Source of the DNA: Anthostomella pinea
Taxonomy: Eukaryota > Ascomycota > Sordariomycetes > Xylariales > Xylariaceae
Reading direction: 5' to 3'
Assembly: GCA_963556695.1 (NCBI GenBank)
Contig: CAUWAG010000003.1
Location: 7,564,001-7,628,000, forward strand
Length of the DNA stretch: 64,000 nucleotides
Positions 21,696-32,623 of the stretch are shown here, in pieces. The notes below the pieces were generated by a model, which saw only the letters and a list, made by a program, of their open reading frames with translations, was not told the DNA's origin and made no database searches. Position numbers and translations under genes: made by a program. Each line of letters begins with the position of its first letter. Position 1 is the first letter of the stretch.

Positions 21696-22902
21696 CTTTG
21701 CCGTCTCGATATGGATTGTATGAAAGAACAGAACCAGAACAGGAAGCAGGCTGGAAACTGGAACGGGAGTTCTGGTTTCGCTACCGATGTCTTGAGACTC
21801 TTGGTTGTGCACTGAGAACCGAGCTCGGTTGGCGCGGCCGGTGCAAGAGCTAGACTAAGGTAGCTCTAAGACTTCCAAGTAATAGAGGAGCTGGGCTGCA
21901 GCACTATGCGTCACTGGGAGACCTTACTCTACCTGAAGATTGAAAGCAGATAAAGGCTGGACCACGACCAGCAGGAATATTGTGTTGATCTTCAAGTGCA
22001 GGACAATGGTAATTCTGAAGATAAGACACTGAGCACCAAACCAAACCCCTGTCATCGCAGGAGACTTCGCTCCGACGTGGTGATTCCTCAATCCCAGTGA
22101 CAATGTCCAGGTGCACATGTGGGAGCACAGCTGCTACGAGCTCCAGTTATCTTTACGTCATGACTACGCGCGCCCCCGCCCATCTGAAAGCTAAGAAAGT
22201 TGGCGATGGGCAAACATCTTGTCTGGGCTATCGAGTGACAAGACGACGCCTCACAGACTAGCTTCACTGGCACGCACAGTAGCTCCGATCAAGCGACCAA
22301 GTCGGGTCACCTGTGCTGCAGAAAGGCTGGAAGACGTGATGGGTGTGGGGGATAGGATAGGACATCCTTGAATGGCATTTCGACAATCCCCCCAGGTCGT
22401 ATACAGATGGATCCATGGATGGATGCATCCAGGTGTGCCCCTGCTTCCTTTCAGCTGCCAGCTGCGCATCTTCTAATTCATGGAGAGAGAGACCCAGACC
22501 CGCGGGATCGATCCCGCCCCCAGACCTAACCACTTTGTTAGCTGGCCAGAGCTGGCTGTAGGCTGCCGGCTGTGTTGTTATATTCGTCCGCAGGCCCTAG
22601 GATCACGACCCTTCTCCTCACTCTGGACTCGCTTCGAGTCGCATGCATCCAGGCAGCTCCGCATTCGAAACACCTGCGTCTGACAGACCGCTGCTGGGAA
22701 ACCTGATCTGCCACTCATGAATGGGCAAGGGTCATCCTGACAGTCTGAGCGGGTAGCGACGGATAGTTGGTCTAATAAAAGTTCTGGCCATTTACCGATT
22801 TCGAAGAAACAACTTATAGTAGCATCAAGTGACAGCACCGAACACACTCACTCAAAGTGAGGACTGGTGTTTTACATGACAAGGCAAGCCACGTGATGAA
22901 CG
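21696..22902. other. Intergenic between the DUF2417 gene and the AT-rich block
   Basis: Ordinary base composition, no convincing ORF or RNA gene. It ends where a 28-bp inverted repeat marks the edge of the AT-rich block. Confidence 0.4.
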
Positions 22903-22930
22903 TATCCCCTTGGGATCCCAATGTGCCCAT
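22903..22930 (+). repeat. Left copy of a 28-bp perfect inverted repeat bounding the AT-rich block
   Basis: Starts TATCCCCTTGGGATCCC and ends TGTGCCCAT. Its exact reverse complement is at 41321-41348. Both outer ends carry a TA dinucleotide. Just inside, short matches continue in the same order on both sides (CGTGC, GCTACCCGT, GCGATATATA), as if longer terminal repeats had decayed. Confidence 0.85.
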
Positions 22931-23178
22931 GGCCCGTGCCACCACTCTACCTACCTACGGCTTGTAATCTCGCTACCCGTTCGTTTTTCTTAGCCATGTA
23001 CTTGATCCGTACTTTCAGCGTATTTTCGCGTTTTTTTAACGCGATATATAAACGGAACGTATTTGTATAGATATCCCTATTATTAGCGCCGGTTAAAAAA
23101 TTAACCCTATTTTTTAACTTATTTGTATTATTATTTTACTGACTACCTTATTAAGCCTTTTATTATTTATAATAAATT

Positions 23179-23381
23179 TATCGGATATAGTGGTGGCTCA
23201 TGGTGTGTCTCTAAGTGGTCTGTGCGCTGTGGGTGTGATGGTTGTCCCTCAGCTCCGTTACCACCGCGGATAGACGCGCTGCAGCCGTATTTAGGTGTAA
23301 ATCCGTCCGTACCAGGTAGACTTAGAACAACCAACAAACACGCACGCATGAACCGAATATTCCGCACGACGAATTCTTACA
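23179..23381. repeat. Solo LTR, family B (copy 1)
   Basis: A 203-bp GC-rich islet starting TATCGGATATAG (first G apparently mutated to A) and ending TTCTTACA. It is flanked by the 5-bp duplication AAATT (23174-23178 and 23382-23386). A close copy lies at 40392-40594 in the same orientation. Confidence 0.75.
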
Positions 23382-23841
23382 AAATTAGATTAAAGTTTTT
23401 GAAACTTTTAAAAATAATGAATTTGCTTTTTATAAGCTTGAAATAGCTATATTACTACTATTAATACTAATTAATAGTATTTTATAATTAATAATGAGTT
23501 TAAACTTATTAAACTTTAAATTAAGTTTTTTAAACCCGTTTTTTATTTTAACGATTTTTTTAATAAAAGTAACAACCTTAACTTATTTTTAAGTAAAAAT
23601 CTTAACGCCGACGACAGTTTTTAAACTTTAACAAAATTGATTATAAGTAATAACTCGATAATAAATATATTACGAATTTTAATCTAAATAACGTAAATAT
23701 CGGCTTTAAGCCGTGCTAAAAAGAACCTTTTTAATTTTAATCGTATAATACTTTTACGAATAAAGCCAAATTATGTCTTTTTCAAGCCGTCGATCTGTAT
23801 TTTTTAGAAGCTATTTTTATAATTATAATAAATATTAATCA

Positions 23842-24043
23842 TGTTGGAACAGGCTTGAACAATCAATCATAATACTCGAGTATGGTGTCAAAGTCACGAT
23901 GTTGCTGATGGTTGGATTGGGAGGTCTAGCTAGACTCGCAGGTCTGGCTAAGTGACCTTACAATCCGGTATCTAATCTTTTATCTAATCATACAAGTGGG
24001 TTTGGTATGGATGGTTTGATTGTGGAACCGCATCGATCCAACA
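23842..24043 (-). repeat. Solo LTR of the Ty1/copia family A
   Basis: 202 bp, TGTTGGAACAGG...GGATCCAACA. It is the reverse complement of the LTRs of the copia element at 26096-32623. Perfect 5-bp target-site duplication AATCA on both sides (23837-23841 and 24044-24048). No internal region attached. Confidence 0.88.
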
Positions 24044-24710
24044 AATCAATTAAAAACTTTTAAAATTAATTTATATTCTTATATTTATACATCGATTTAA
24101 TTTAATTTAAAACCTAATGAACGTTAAAGAAATACACGTAAAAACGCTCGGTAATATTATCTTAGAATAATTGAATAATCATTACGATTAAAAGATTAAT
24201 ATAGCCAAAACTTACGCGTTTTTCGTAATTTTTATTTGTAGAAAAGTAAATCTTTTTTAACGTCGATAAGATTAATTGACAAAATAATAAATAAGCTTTT
24301 TGTTACGCTATGTTTCCCCCGCTTTATACTTCGATTTTTTGGGGATTTTTTTAGGTAATTTCGTAATTTAAAACCTTGATTATTACTATATTATTAAAAG
24401 CGCGGTTTACAAGGTACACTTATAAAACGACTATATCTTTAAATAAATATTTGCGTATAAATAATACTTCATTAATCTTATTAATTAATAAAACAATAAT
24501 TAAGTTTATAACTTTTTATAACGTTATTGTTAAAATTAAATAAAAGCCGATGAGAGATAAACTACATATATTTATAAGGCTAATTAAGCGTAGCTTAATT
24601 ATATATTAGCTATATAAACATATTCTTCAATAAGCCACTTTAATCGGTTAAAACCGTAAACTTAAATAGAATAACAGTTGAAAATAATATATTTAGATTT
24701 AATTGTCAGA

Positions 24711-24906
24711 TGTTGGACCCCAGATATGGTGCCCTTAGGTGCAGTACCCACTAGGGGGCTGTCAAGGGAACAGTAGATCCACTCTGACATGGTGCAGTAT
24801 AGTATTTAGCTGCAGATTAGCCCTGCCGAGCATACTTGAGAATGACAACAACATTTGTAGCGATCCCGCGCACCCCCAAGGCTTGTGGCCCTTCTAGAAT
24901 CTCACA
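24711..24906. repeat. GC-rich islet, possible solo LTR (unresolved)
   Basis: About 196 bp from TGTTGGACCCCAG to GAATCTCACA, sharply richer in GC than its surroundings and of the same size as the neighbouring LTRs. The flanking pentamers (TCAGA and AGTTT) do not match, so the boundaries or the LTR interpretation are uncertain. Confidence 0.4.
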
Positions 24907-25343
24907 AGTTTAAAATTAAAACTACCGTTATAAACAATTATATATATTTAAAATATATTAAAATAAGTCTTACATATATCAATATTATATTAAAACAAGT
25001 TTAACCGGATTTTAATAAACGATATTCTTATATATACGTAAATATTAACTTTTTTATACTAAATAGTACAGCATACATAGCTAGTTAAAATATTATAAAA
25101 CTTCAAAATATTTTAACCGTGTTAACTTTATGAAGTAAAAATGAAAATAGGAAAAAATTTAAAACAAAAAGCTAAATTTATAATATCGATTTTGACTCGG
25201 CTTTTTTACGGCAGGCTAACTATAAGCGTGATATAAATCGGAATATAAATTAACGATGATAAGTCAAAGCCATATTTATTCTTCAAATTTAAAATAGACG
25301 ATAAATATTATTTTAAAATTAATTACTTTATTAAATAAATAAG

Positions 25344-25550
25344 CGTGAGGAATGTGGTGGCTTTGGTAGTCCAAAGGGTGAATGAAAGCAGTTGGCTGAA
25401 GGAGCTTTGCTTGATGCTTTAAGGATGCGCCCTGCTTTGTGGTTTGAGTGTGTATTTAATAACAAATCAAGCCCCCCTAACCCATAATAAGAAGTAAGCA
25501 AGCAACTAGAGAATCAACCCTTATTCTGCGCCAACACAGGATTCTTGACA
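25344..25550. repeat. Probable solo LTR, family C
   Basis: 207-bp islet from CGTGAGGAATGTGG to GATTCTTGACA, flanked by identical pentamers ATAAG (25339-25343 and 25551-25555). The first base departs from the usual TG start, so confidence is moderate. Confidence 0.55.
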
Positions 25551-26095
25551 ATAAGAATTAAATTATATGGATTTTTAATAAACTTTTTATAAATTTTTGA
25601 AGGCGGATCACATATTAAAAAAATTGTCTTTTAAATTACGACTAAGTAGCTAACAAGCGAGTTGACACTTGTCATGAACTCTCTAACTGCAATGTCAAGT
25701 AACTTCACCACAACGCATTCAATTCAATTCAATTAGTCGGATTCCTTTTTCTCAGAGGTTTTTATCTTTATTGTACAAGTTTGCGTATTATAACCAGTAT
25801 TGCCGCAAATTCCACACCGTCACTCATGCGCTGCTGCCCTCCTTAAACGACGACTACCTTCACCCATTTCCTGTCTTGCCAGCTCAGTACTACCCTTTGT
25901 AGTCTGAAGACCTATTTAATCTTTAACAGAAAGTATTCCCCATTTTATTAGACGTTTATTTTTTATTCTCTGGCATTTATTCAGTAAGTAATTGGCCTTT
26001 TCTAGTTTGTGGACCCGGAAATCAATCAAAGCAACCTTATACATAAGACTATATATAATCTTCAAAAACGAGTTCAATGCATCAATAATTGATAT

Positions 26096-26299
26096 TGTTG
26101 GATCTATGCGATTCCAGCCTGCAAACCATTTATACCAGGACCCACATGTATGATTAGATAAGAGATTAGATACCGGGTTGCGAGGTCACTTAGCCAGATC
26201 TTCAGGTCCAGCTAGACCTCCCAATCTAACCCATCAGCAACATCATAACTTTGACCCATACTCGGGTATTATGATTGATTGGTCAAGCCTGTTCCAACA
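26096..26299 (+). repeat. 5' LTR of the copia element
   Basis: 204 bp, TGTTGGATCT...GTTCCAACA, directly preceded by GATAT. Confidence 0.9.
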
Positions 26300-26362
26300 C
26301 TGATCAGTGTTGTCTTCCAAGGCAACACAGATGAGCAAGGAAAAGAAGAGATCTTATTGTAT

Positions 26363-26501
26363 CAACGTTCCTCCGTGAGGCGACTCGGGATACAACTAAA
26401 GATCTGGATCTTCTGACGCAAACGTTCCTCTGTGAGGCGACTCAAGGCCTAGCACGAGATCCAAGGTTTTCTACAACAAACGTTCCTCTGTGAGGCGACT
26501 C
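26363..26501 (+). repeat. Three direct copies of a 23-bp hairpin motif in the copia leader
   Basis: The motif AACGTTCCTCYGTGAGGCG followed by ACTC occurs at about 26364-26386, 26421-26443 and 26479-26501, spaced 57-58 bp. Each copy has a short self-complementary core CCTC-YGT-GAGG. It lies between the 5' LTR and the first gag codons. Confidence 0.85.
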
Positions 26502-26804
26502 GAGGCAGTAAATTACACTGCAATCACAGCAATACCACCTACGCGCTGCAGTCCCCAACTACTAATAGAACCACCTCTTCACAATCCGCAAACAACGCGT
26601 AGATTCCTCATACACGCCTTTCGCAGTTTTTGATTCATCACGCGTACTGTGCCTAACTTCAGCAAGATGTCCAAAGACAGCACATAAGACCCGGCTCAAT
26701 ACCTAAGAGATCGAGGTCTACCTACCACCCTTATCAATTCAGTTAATCTTGAACGCATCAGCATAGGCAAACCAGCCGACCTCTAGGGAGGAGAACCCAT
26801 ACAT

Positions 26805-28340
26805 ATGAATTTGTACGCCCTGTCGTGTATTGACCGCTACAATGGATTCCTGAAACCTGACTCACAGATCATCTACGAGTTCTTCAAGAACGATTTCAAA
26901 AACTGGTCTAAAGAAGATTTTGAGAAGATTGACCAGAATATCCGCAGCACCTTCCAAAGATGCATCACATCCAAAGGCATATATCTTGGCAAAGCAAACA
27001 GCTCTATTTCAGATGCTCTAGCCCGTCTTACCACTGCTGAAGACCTCCCAATGTGGGATAGACGTTCTCTTATCACAGCAAAATCAGCATTTCTACACCC
27101 AAACATCTGGAATATTATAGATATTATCCTGGCTAAACAAGAAAAGGATAACAGCACTACTGATACACGCAATAACAGAATGACCCCTCAAAATACCAGT
27201 AAAGATGGAGCTCACGAGACCGATACTCCCAGCGATAAGAGACCAGATTCTAAGAACCTAGAACAGCAATTAAGAAATTAACAGATCAAACAGCAACAAA
27301 ATAGAGATACGATTGCACCAAGCATTGAAAACCCTTTCATAAGAACACAAGATCCGTAATCTGGATTATGGCCTAGACAGACCCCAATAGCATATGCGAC
27401 AGGCAACTTTATGCCCAATCTTAGGCACATCGCTGTCATACCAGACCCTGGTTTTGGAACATACTAACAGCACAGCTAATGGCTACAGAATTAACCACCT
27501 GATCCATATACCCAGATTCCTCCTGTCCCAGTGACGAATGAGGACCTAGCTCTCATGATAATTATAACATTTGCAAAGATCTGGAAAGAGAAGAACAACT
27601 ACTAAGGACGACCCTACAATATTTTGGACGACAAGATACGTTACTTTCTAAATACATGTTCCACTATTGGCATCAAGCCTAGTCAGTTCCATACAGTATT
27701 CCTCCAAGTCCTCACTGGCACAGCTCAAGAATACTTCATGCACTACATCAACCATCACTCGATGTTCTTAGACATGTACAACCGTCTCAAGGCACATTTT
27801 GACACAAAAGTCAACAGGACCCAATCTCATCGTGACTGGTCGGCAATCACCTATGCCAATATGAAGGCACGACCTGAGAATACTGGCAAGACCAGCATAG
27901 AGATCCTTGAGGCACTCTTCAACAAATTGCAACTTTGTCAATGTGTCCTTGGCCCTTTGTACCTAGGCGAGACACAGCTGATTGCAGCTATGGAATGCGC
28001 CTGCCGTGGTATCAAGGAAGTCAATTACGCCTTGTTCACTCCTTTACATACATTTGAAGCTCTTGCTTTAAACCTCTGACAATCACTCTAACTCTAGACC
28101 TCTAAAGACTCAGCTTACAGCGCCCAGCATACAGCCAATTAGTACTTTATTGATTGCAAGTTTCATCAGCGGAAAGACAAGCAATACAATAAACGAGATA
28201 GTAATGTTACCAGACGTTGTTATATCTGTAGTGACCCTAACTGTCGATTGTGAAAGCATTCTCTAGAGGAATAGCGGAAATCAAAAAAGAAATAGCAACA
28301 TAATCAACAATTCTATAGACGACCGAGCACAGGGCCTGCC
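26805..28340 (+). pseudogene. Copia gag remnant
   Basis: Two open segments, 26805-27281 (begins MNLYALSCIDRYNGF) and 27624-28079 (contains FLQVLTGTAQEYFMHYI and DMYNRLKAHF, typical of the gag of fungal copia elements). They are separated by a stretch with several stops. Around 28215-28265 a degenerate zinc knuckle CYICSDPNCRL is followed by a stop where a Trp or Arg codon would be expected. Not functional. Confidence 0.75.
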
Positions 28341-28439
28341 TACATTCACTTCCTGGCTGACTATAAGCCAGATCTTAACTCTGACCCCAATAACACGCAT
28401 AATCAACACGTCATAGATTCTAGAAGCGACAGCAGCGAC

Positions 28440-30130
28440 AATGCTGTGCAGTACCTTACAGCCACCTTACTTAGTGACCGAGCATTCCAACATTCAATTA
28501 CTGTCACAAACAACTCCCAGGTTGGATTCGAGTTTGACAGCTTCATACTGGACAGATATACCAGTTCTACATTCTAGAGAATTATACCTGATTTTGGCGC
28601 TGCTTCTGTTTCAACAGCCGGCAAGGGTCAGTTCCTAGCCCTACAGTAGGAACTACCTTTAGTTTCACTCGATAAATTACGCGTTGAAGAAGCTACAATT
28701 TGATTTGGTGGAGGAAAACCTCTAGATTCTCTTGGCACAATCTATGTTGACACTCCTATTGGAGACGTGATGTTCCACGTCGTTGACACCCAAACTCCCT
28801 TCATCCTCTGTCTGAAAGACTTTAACAATCTTGGTATAATGTTTGACAATATTACAAATAGGATGATCCGACTACGAGATAGCAAGTCTATCCCAATTAC
28901 CCACAAATGGCGCCACCCCTTGTTCTTCCTCTCAACAATGACAACTGCATCAACCGGTATTTTCCTGACAGATGCTGAATTATGACGTGTTTATACCCGC
29001 TTTGGACACCCTTCTATTGACAAGCTTTACTAGCTTCTGGAGAAATCTGGCAATGAAGCTGATCAAGATGTCATTGCAATGATCAAAAAGTTTTACCATC
29101 ACTGCCAGATTAAAGGCCCGTTACCAGGGGTTCAAGTTTTCTATCAAGAATGTTGATTTTAATTACGAAGTCATTATTGACATTATGTACTTAGACAGCA
29201 AGCCCGTCCTTCATTGTGTTGACGCTGCTACAGCATTTCAAGCAGCCCAATTCCTCCCCAACCTGTCTGCCAAAGAGACCTGGTAAGCGCTGAAACGATG
29301 TTGGATTGATACCTATCTTGGCCCTCCAGATATCCTGACGCATGACGCTAGTACCAACTTTGCAGCCACAGAATTTTGAGCTAAAGCCCGATTGCTTGGA
29401 ATCACCTGTCATCAGATTCCCGTCGAAGCTCATTGGTCAATTGGCAAGGTTGAACGGTATTATACCTCTATTAGACGCTCTTACGAGATTATTTGAGCCG
29501 AATCATCCGGGATCTCTCAAGAAGCTGCCTTATAAATAGCAGTAAAAGCCGTGAATGATACCGCTGGTCCTGATAGTCTTGTACCAATACTCTTGGTCTC
29601 TTGAGCCTATTCACGCGTTACAATGGATTTGCCACTAATATTATCACAACTTCAGCATGTCTAAGCCTAAGCTAAGGCAATGACTGAACTGCGTAAGCTT
29701 TGAGCTAAGCACAATATTCAAAGTGCCCTAAATACAAGGAATGGCCTTGATACAATTCTAACACTGCCTCTCTCTCATTATATCGGCAGTGAAGTTCTTG
29801 TCTACCGCAAAAAAGACAAATATCAAGGCCTATACAAGGTTCTTTCAGTAACAAATTGAGACGCGACCATTGAAATGGTCAATAGACCAACCCTGTTTAA
29901 CCGCACGCATGTTAAGCCGTATAACTGTCACTCTGACGCAATCCTTGATACTGACAAGCCCGACGACCCTGATACCCCCGTCCCGTTTGAGTATCCAGAA
30001 CCGACACTCCCTTGTTTTTGCGGGCGTTCTCCAAAGCTCCCTACATCCATCCAAAGCATGAAGCGACCATAAGGCCAACCTAGAAAAGTGTACAAGGAAC
30101 ACATGGCTATTACAATTACAAGTGAAAAAG
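28440..30130 (+). pseudogene. Copia protease and integrase remnant
   Basis: The protease region has the fungal-type signature IPDFGAASVSTAGKGQFLAL (near 28590-28640), with a stop just upstream. It is followed by a GAG-pre-integrase-like stretch (RFGHPSIDKLY near 29000) and an integrase core with DIMYLDSKP, ILTHDASTNF and PVEAHWSIGKVERYY (29175-29465). Many in-frame TGA and TAG codons sit where Arg, Gln or Trp are expected, as C-to-T or G-to-A changes would produce. The reading frame ends before the inserted segment at 30362. Confidence 0.75.
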
Positions 30131-30361
30131 AGAACTTTACTGGTTCCTTTGTCTAGCAAGATGAATATAGTATTTTCCTCTCGCATAAGGAGCATGCTGA
30201 CCACGCCTTCTCCCTGAAATTGCGCAATGAAGGCAGGATCACAGTCTTAGGAGCACCTTTTGAGCAATCCAATGTTGTTGAGATTGAGTCTCTATTTACC
30301 AATGAAGTGCTCGTCCCTATTCTGTTTGACAGCAAGATTCACGGCAACACTCAAATTTTTA

Positions 30362-30926
30362 TTGATTGATTGATTGATTGATTGTATTTATTGTGGGTGC
30401 AGTTCCTCCATAGGGCAAACCACGCCTCCAAGAGCCATTGCATCGCAAGGTTGTAGAAGTGTCAGTCTAGATACATTCAGATCCGCGCACGAGCCTATCC
30501 TCGCTGTAGCGGTACCAACCTGGAGTGACCAGATGGTTTTTAGTCAGTACCCAAACACGATTCCGTCAGAAAAACCTCCTGTCTAGTGACAAAGCGACCC
30601 AGTGAACCTCAGTCCTCTTGTGTACACATCATTCCAGTAGCCGTTCAATGTATGTCGCAACAGTGGGTGAAGTAGGTGTTTGTTATCTGCTGGCGAGGGA
30701 AACCACAAGGGGAAAAACCTCGCAGAAGTGGGTGTTGTGGAGACAAGCTGTTTGGCTATCGGGCTCTGCGATAAGGGGCCTCTCCACTGTCGTGTGCTGG
30801 TTGTCGACTCGCACAAACCGGGTCAAAAGGAGGCCATAGCAGTATTCAAACCCACTTGTTCTCGTCGCCCACCGCACAAACAAGAACACAACCAGGCGTA
30901 TTTGACTATTGCGCCATACGGCCCAA
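30362..30926 (-). mobile_element. Probable non-LTR (LINE/SINE-type) insertion inside the copia element
   Basis: 565 bp absent from the copia frame and bounded by an 11-bp direct duplication TCAAATTTTTA (30351-30361 and 30927-30937). The plus-strand left end is a run of about six ATTG units; read on the minus strand the element ends AATAAATACAATCAATCAATC, like the simple-repeat 3' tail of a target-primed retroelement. A 77-codon minus-strand ORF (30583-30816) has no recognisable domain. It could be a 5'-truncated LINE or a SINE; pol III boxes were not convincingly seen. Confidence 0.7.
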
Positions 30927-30937
30927 TCAAATTTTTA

Positions 30938-32406
30938 ATTCCCGTTTTGTCTGCACTATCAAAGGCATCAATGACCGCCCTTACGAGAAGAGCAGACTTA
31001 TTATCCAAGGATACAATGATCATGAAAAGCACGATATCATGACCCAAGCTCTAACGATCATACGATGCAGCCAGCGGTTGGCCATGACATTGACATCGTT
31101 TCTGCAACAGCGAGGATGTCTCGCTGCCTCTCAAGACATCACAATGGCCTATACTCAGTCACGATACCCAATGAATCGTCTTGTTCTATGCAAGCTGCCT
31201 ATTGAATTAAAGAAGAAGTATCTAAAGTGTACAATCCTTCGTGTTAACAAGCTATTATACGGAGTCACGGAAGCTGGAAATCATTGGTATGACATATACT
31301 CTGCTAATCACAAGGAGAAACTGGAGATGGAAATATCTGCATATGATCTTTGCTTATTCATCACAAAGAAAGGCAATGACTTTGCTATTAATGCCCCTCA
31401 AACTGATGATACCTTTGTCATTGGCACTACCGGCTTCCTAGAGAAAGAAGAAAACGAGATGAGGAAAGCGGGCTACAAGACAAAGCCGTGAACCCAGTTT
31501 GATACTAGTTCTTCTCGCGACTTTAATGGATGCCACCTGGAATTTCAGACTGAGATCATGACAACAACTCAAAAGAATAAGCTGACAAGCTTGTCCTTAT
31601 TGACATAAGGACAAGGACTATAAGCAGAGATTTGTTGAACAACGAGCAAGAGGTGCTTACATTGCCTCTATCTATCAACCAGGAGCCGCATTCAATTATT
31701 CTATCACAGCCCAAGCTCAAGAACCCTCTGACAAAGACGTTGAGATACTAAACAAATACATTCAGTGGTAACTGGACAACAAGTCATATAGACCTTGATT
31801 TATAACGATTGATCTGTTTATTGCTAAACTCTTTATGTTTGTTAATGGATCATTCGCCAACAATAAGGACCTATCATCACAGATCGGATTTGTCATTATC
31901 CTTAGAAATGAATCATCTGGTAATAGTGAGGCATTCACATTTGATCTGACTGGCAATATTGTTCATTGGTCCTTTACTAAATGCAAGAGAGTCACATAGA
32001 GCGTTCTAGCTTCTGAATTCTATGGCATGGTTGCTAGTTATGTTTATGGATACATGATCCACTGTATACTGATAACTATCTGTCAATGCCTTGAAGTACC
32101 TACGATCCCCCTGATCCTCTGCACAGACTCATACTGTTATACCAGTGCCTTGTTAAGCTGGGCACTACCAATGAGAAGCGTCTGATGATTGATATCATGG
32201 CGCTCCGGCAATCATACGAGAATCATGAGATCACAGAAATCCGATGGGTCTATGATGAAGACAACCCTGCTGACTCAATGACCAAGTCGTCTCCAAACAA
32301 AGCCTTTAGTGGTCTTGTTTCTGATAATGAGACAACAGTTCAAGTTGAAGATTGGTTCAACATTAAGATTATCTGGATAAATGGTTTGATGGGATCACAA
32401 TTATAA
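30938..32406 (+). pseudogene. Copia reverse transcriptase and RNase H remnant
   Basis: From FNSRFVCTIKGIND through YEKSRLIIQGYND, ASQDITMAYTQSRY, ILRVNKLLYGVTEAGNHWY and INAPQTDDTFVIG. QTDDT stands where the YVDD box lies, a variant typical of fungal copia elements. A stop at 31490 is followed by an RNase H part (FVNGSFANNKDLSSQIGFVI; SVLASEFYGM; EIRWVYDEDNPADSMTK) with more stops. The frame starts right after the inserted segment, showing the insertion disrupted one original frame. Confidence 0.8.
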
Positions 32407-32422
32407 AAGAGAGAGTATCCTG

Positions 32423-32623
32423 TGTTGGATCCATGCGATTTCAGCCTGCAAACCATCTATACCAGGACCCATATGTATGATTAGATAACATATTAGATAC
32501 CGGGTTGCGAGGTCACTTAGCCAGACCTTCAGGTCCAGCTAGACCTCCCAGTCCAACCCATCAGCAACATCATGACTTTGACCCATACTCAAGTATGATT
32601 GATTGGTCAAGCCTGTTCCAACA
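32423..32623 (+). repeat. 3' LTR of the copia element
   Basis: 201 bp, TGTTGGATCC...GTTCCAACA, directly followed by GATAT. Confidence 0.9.

Larger units (their letters stand above)
26096..32623 (+). mobile_element. Full-length but decayed Ty1/copia LTR retrotransposon
   Basis: 6,528 bp including a later insertion. The LTRs at 26096-26299 and 32423-32623 both begin TGTTGGAT and end CTGTTCCAACA; the target-site duplication GATAT is perfect (26091-26095 and 32624-32628). Internal order is gag, protease, integrase, reverse transcriptase, RNase H, which defines copia as opposed to gypsy. The two LTRs differ mostly by C/T and G/A transitions, plus two adjacent transversions and a 3-bp indel, so the copy is not recent. 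Purine-rich AAAAGAGAGAG just before the 3' LTR is a plausible polypurine tract. Confidence 0.92.
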
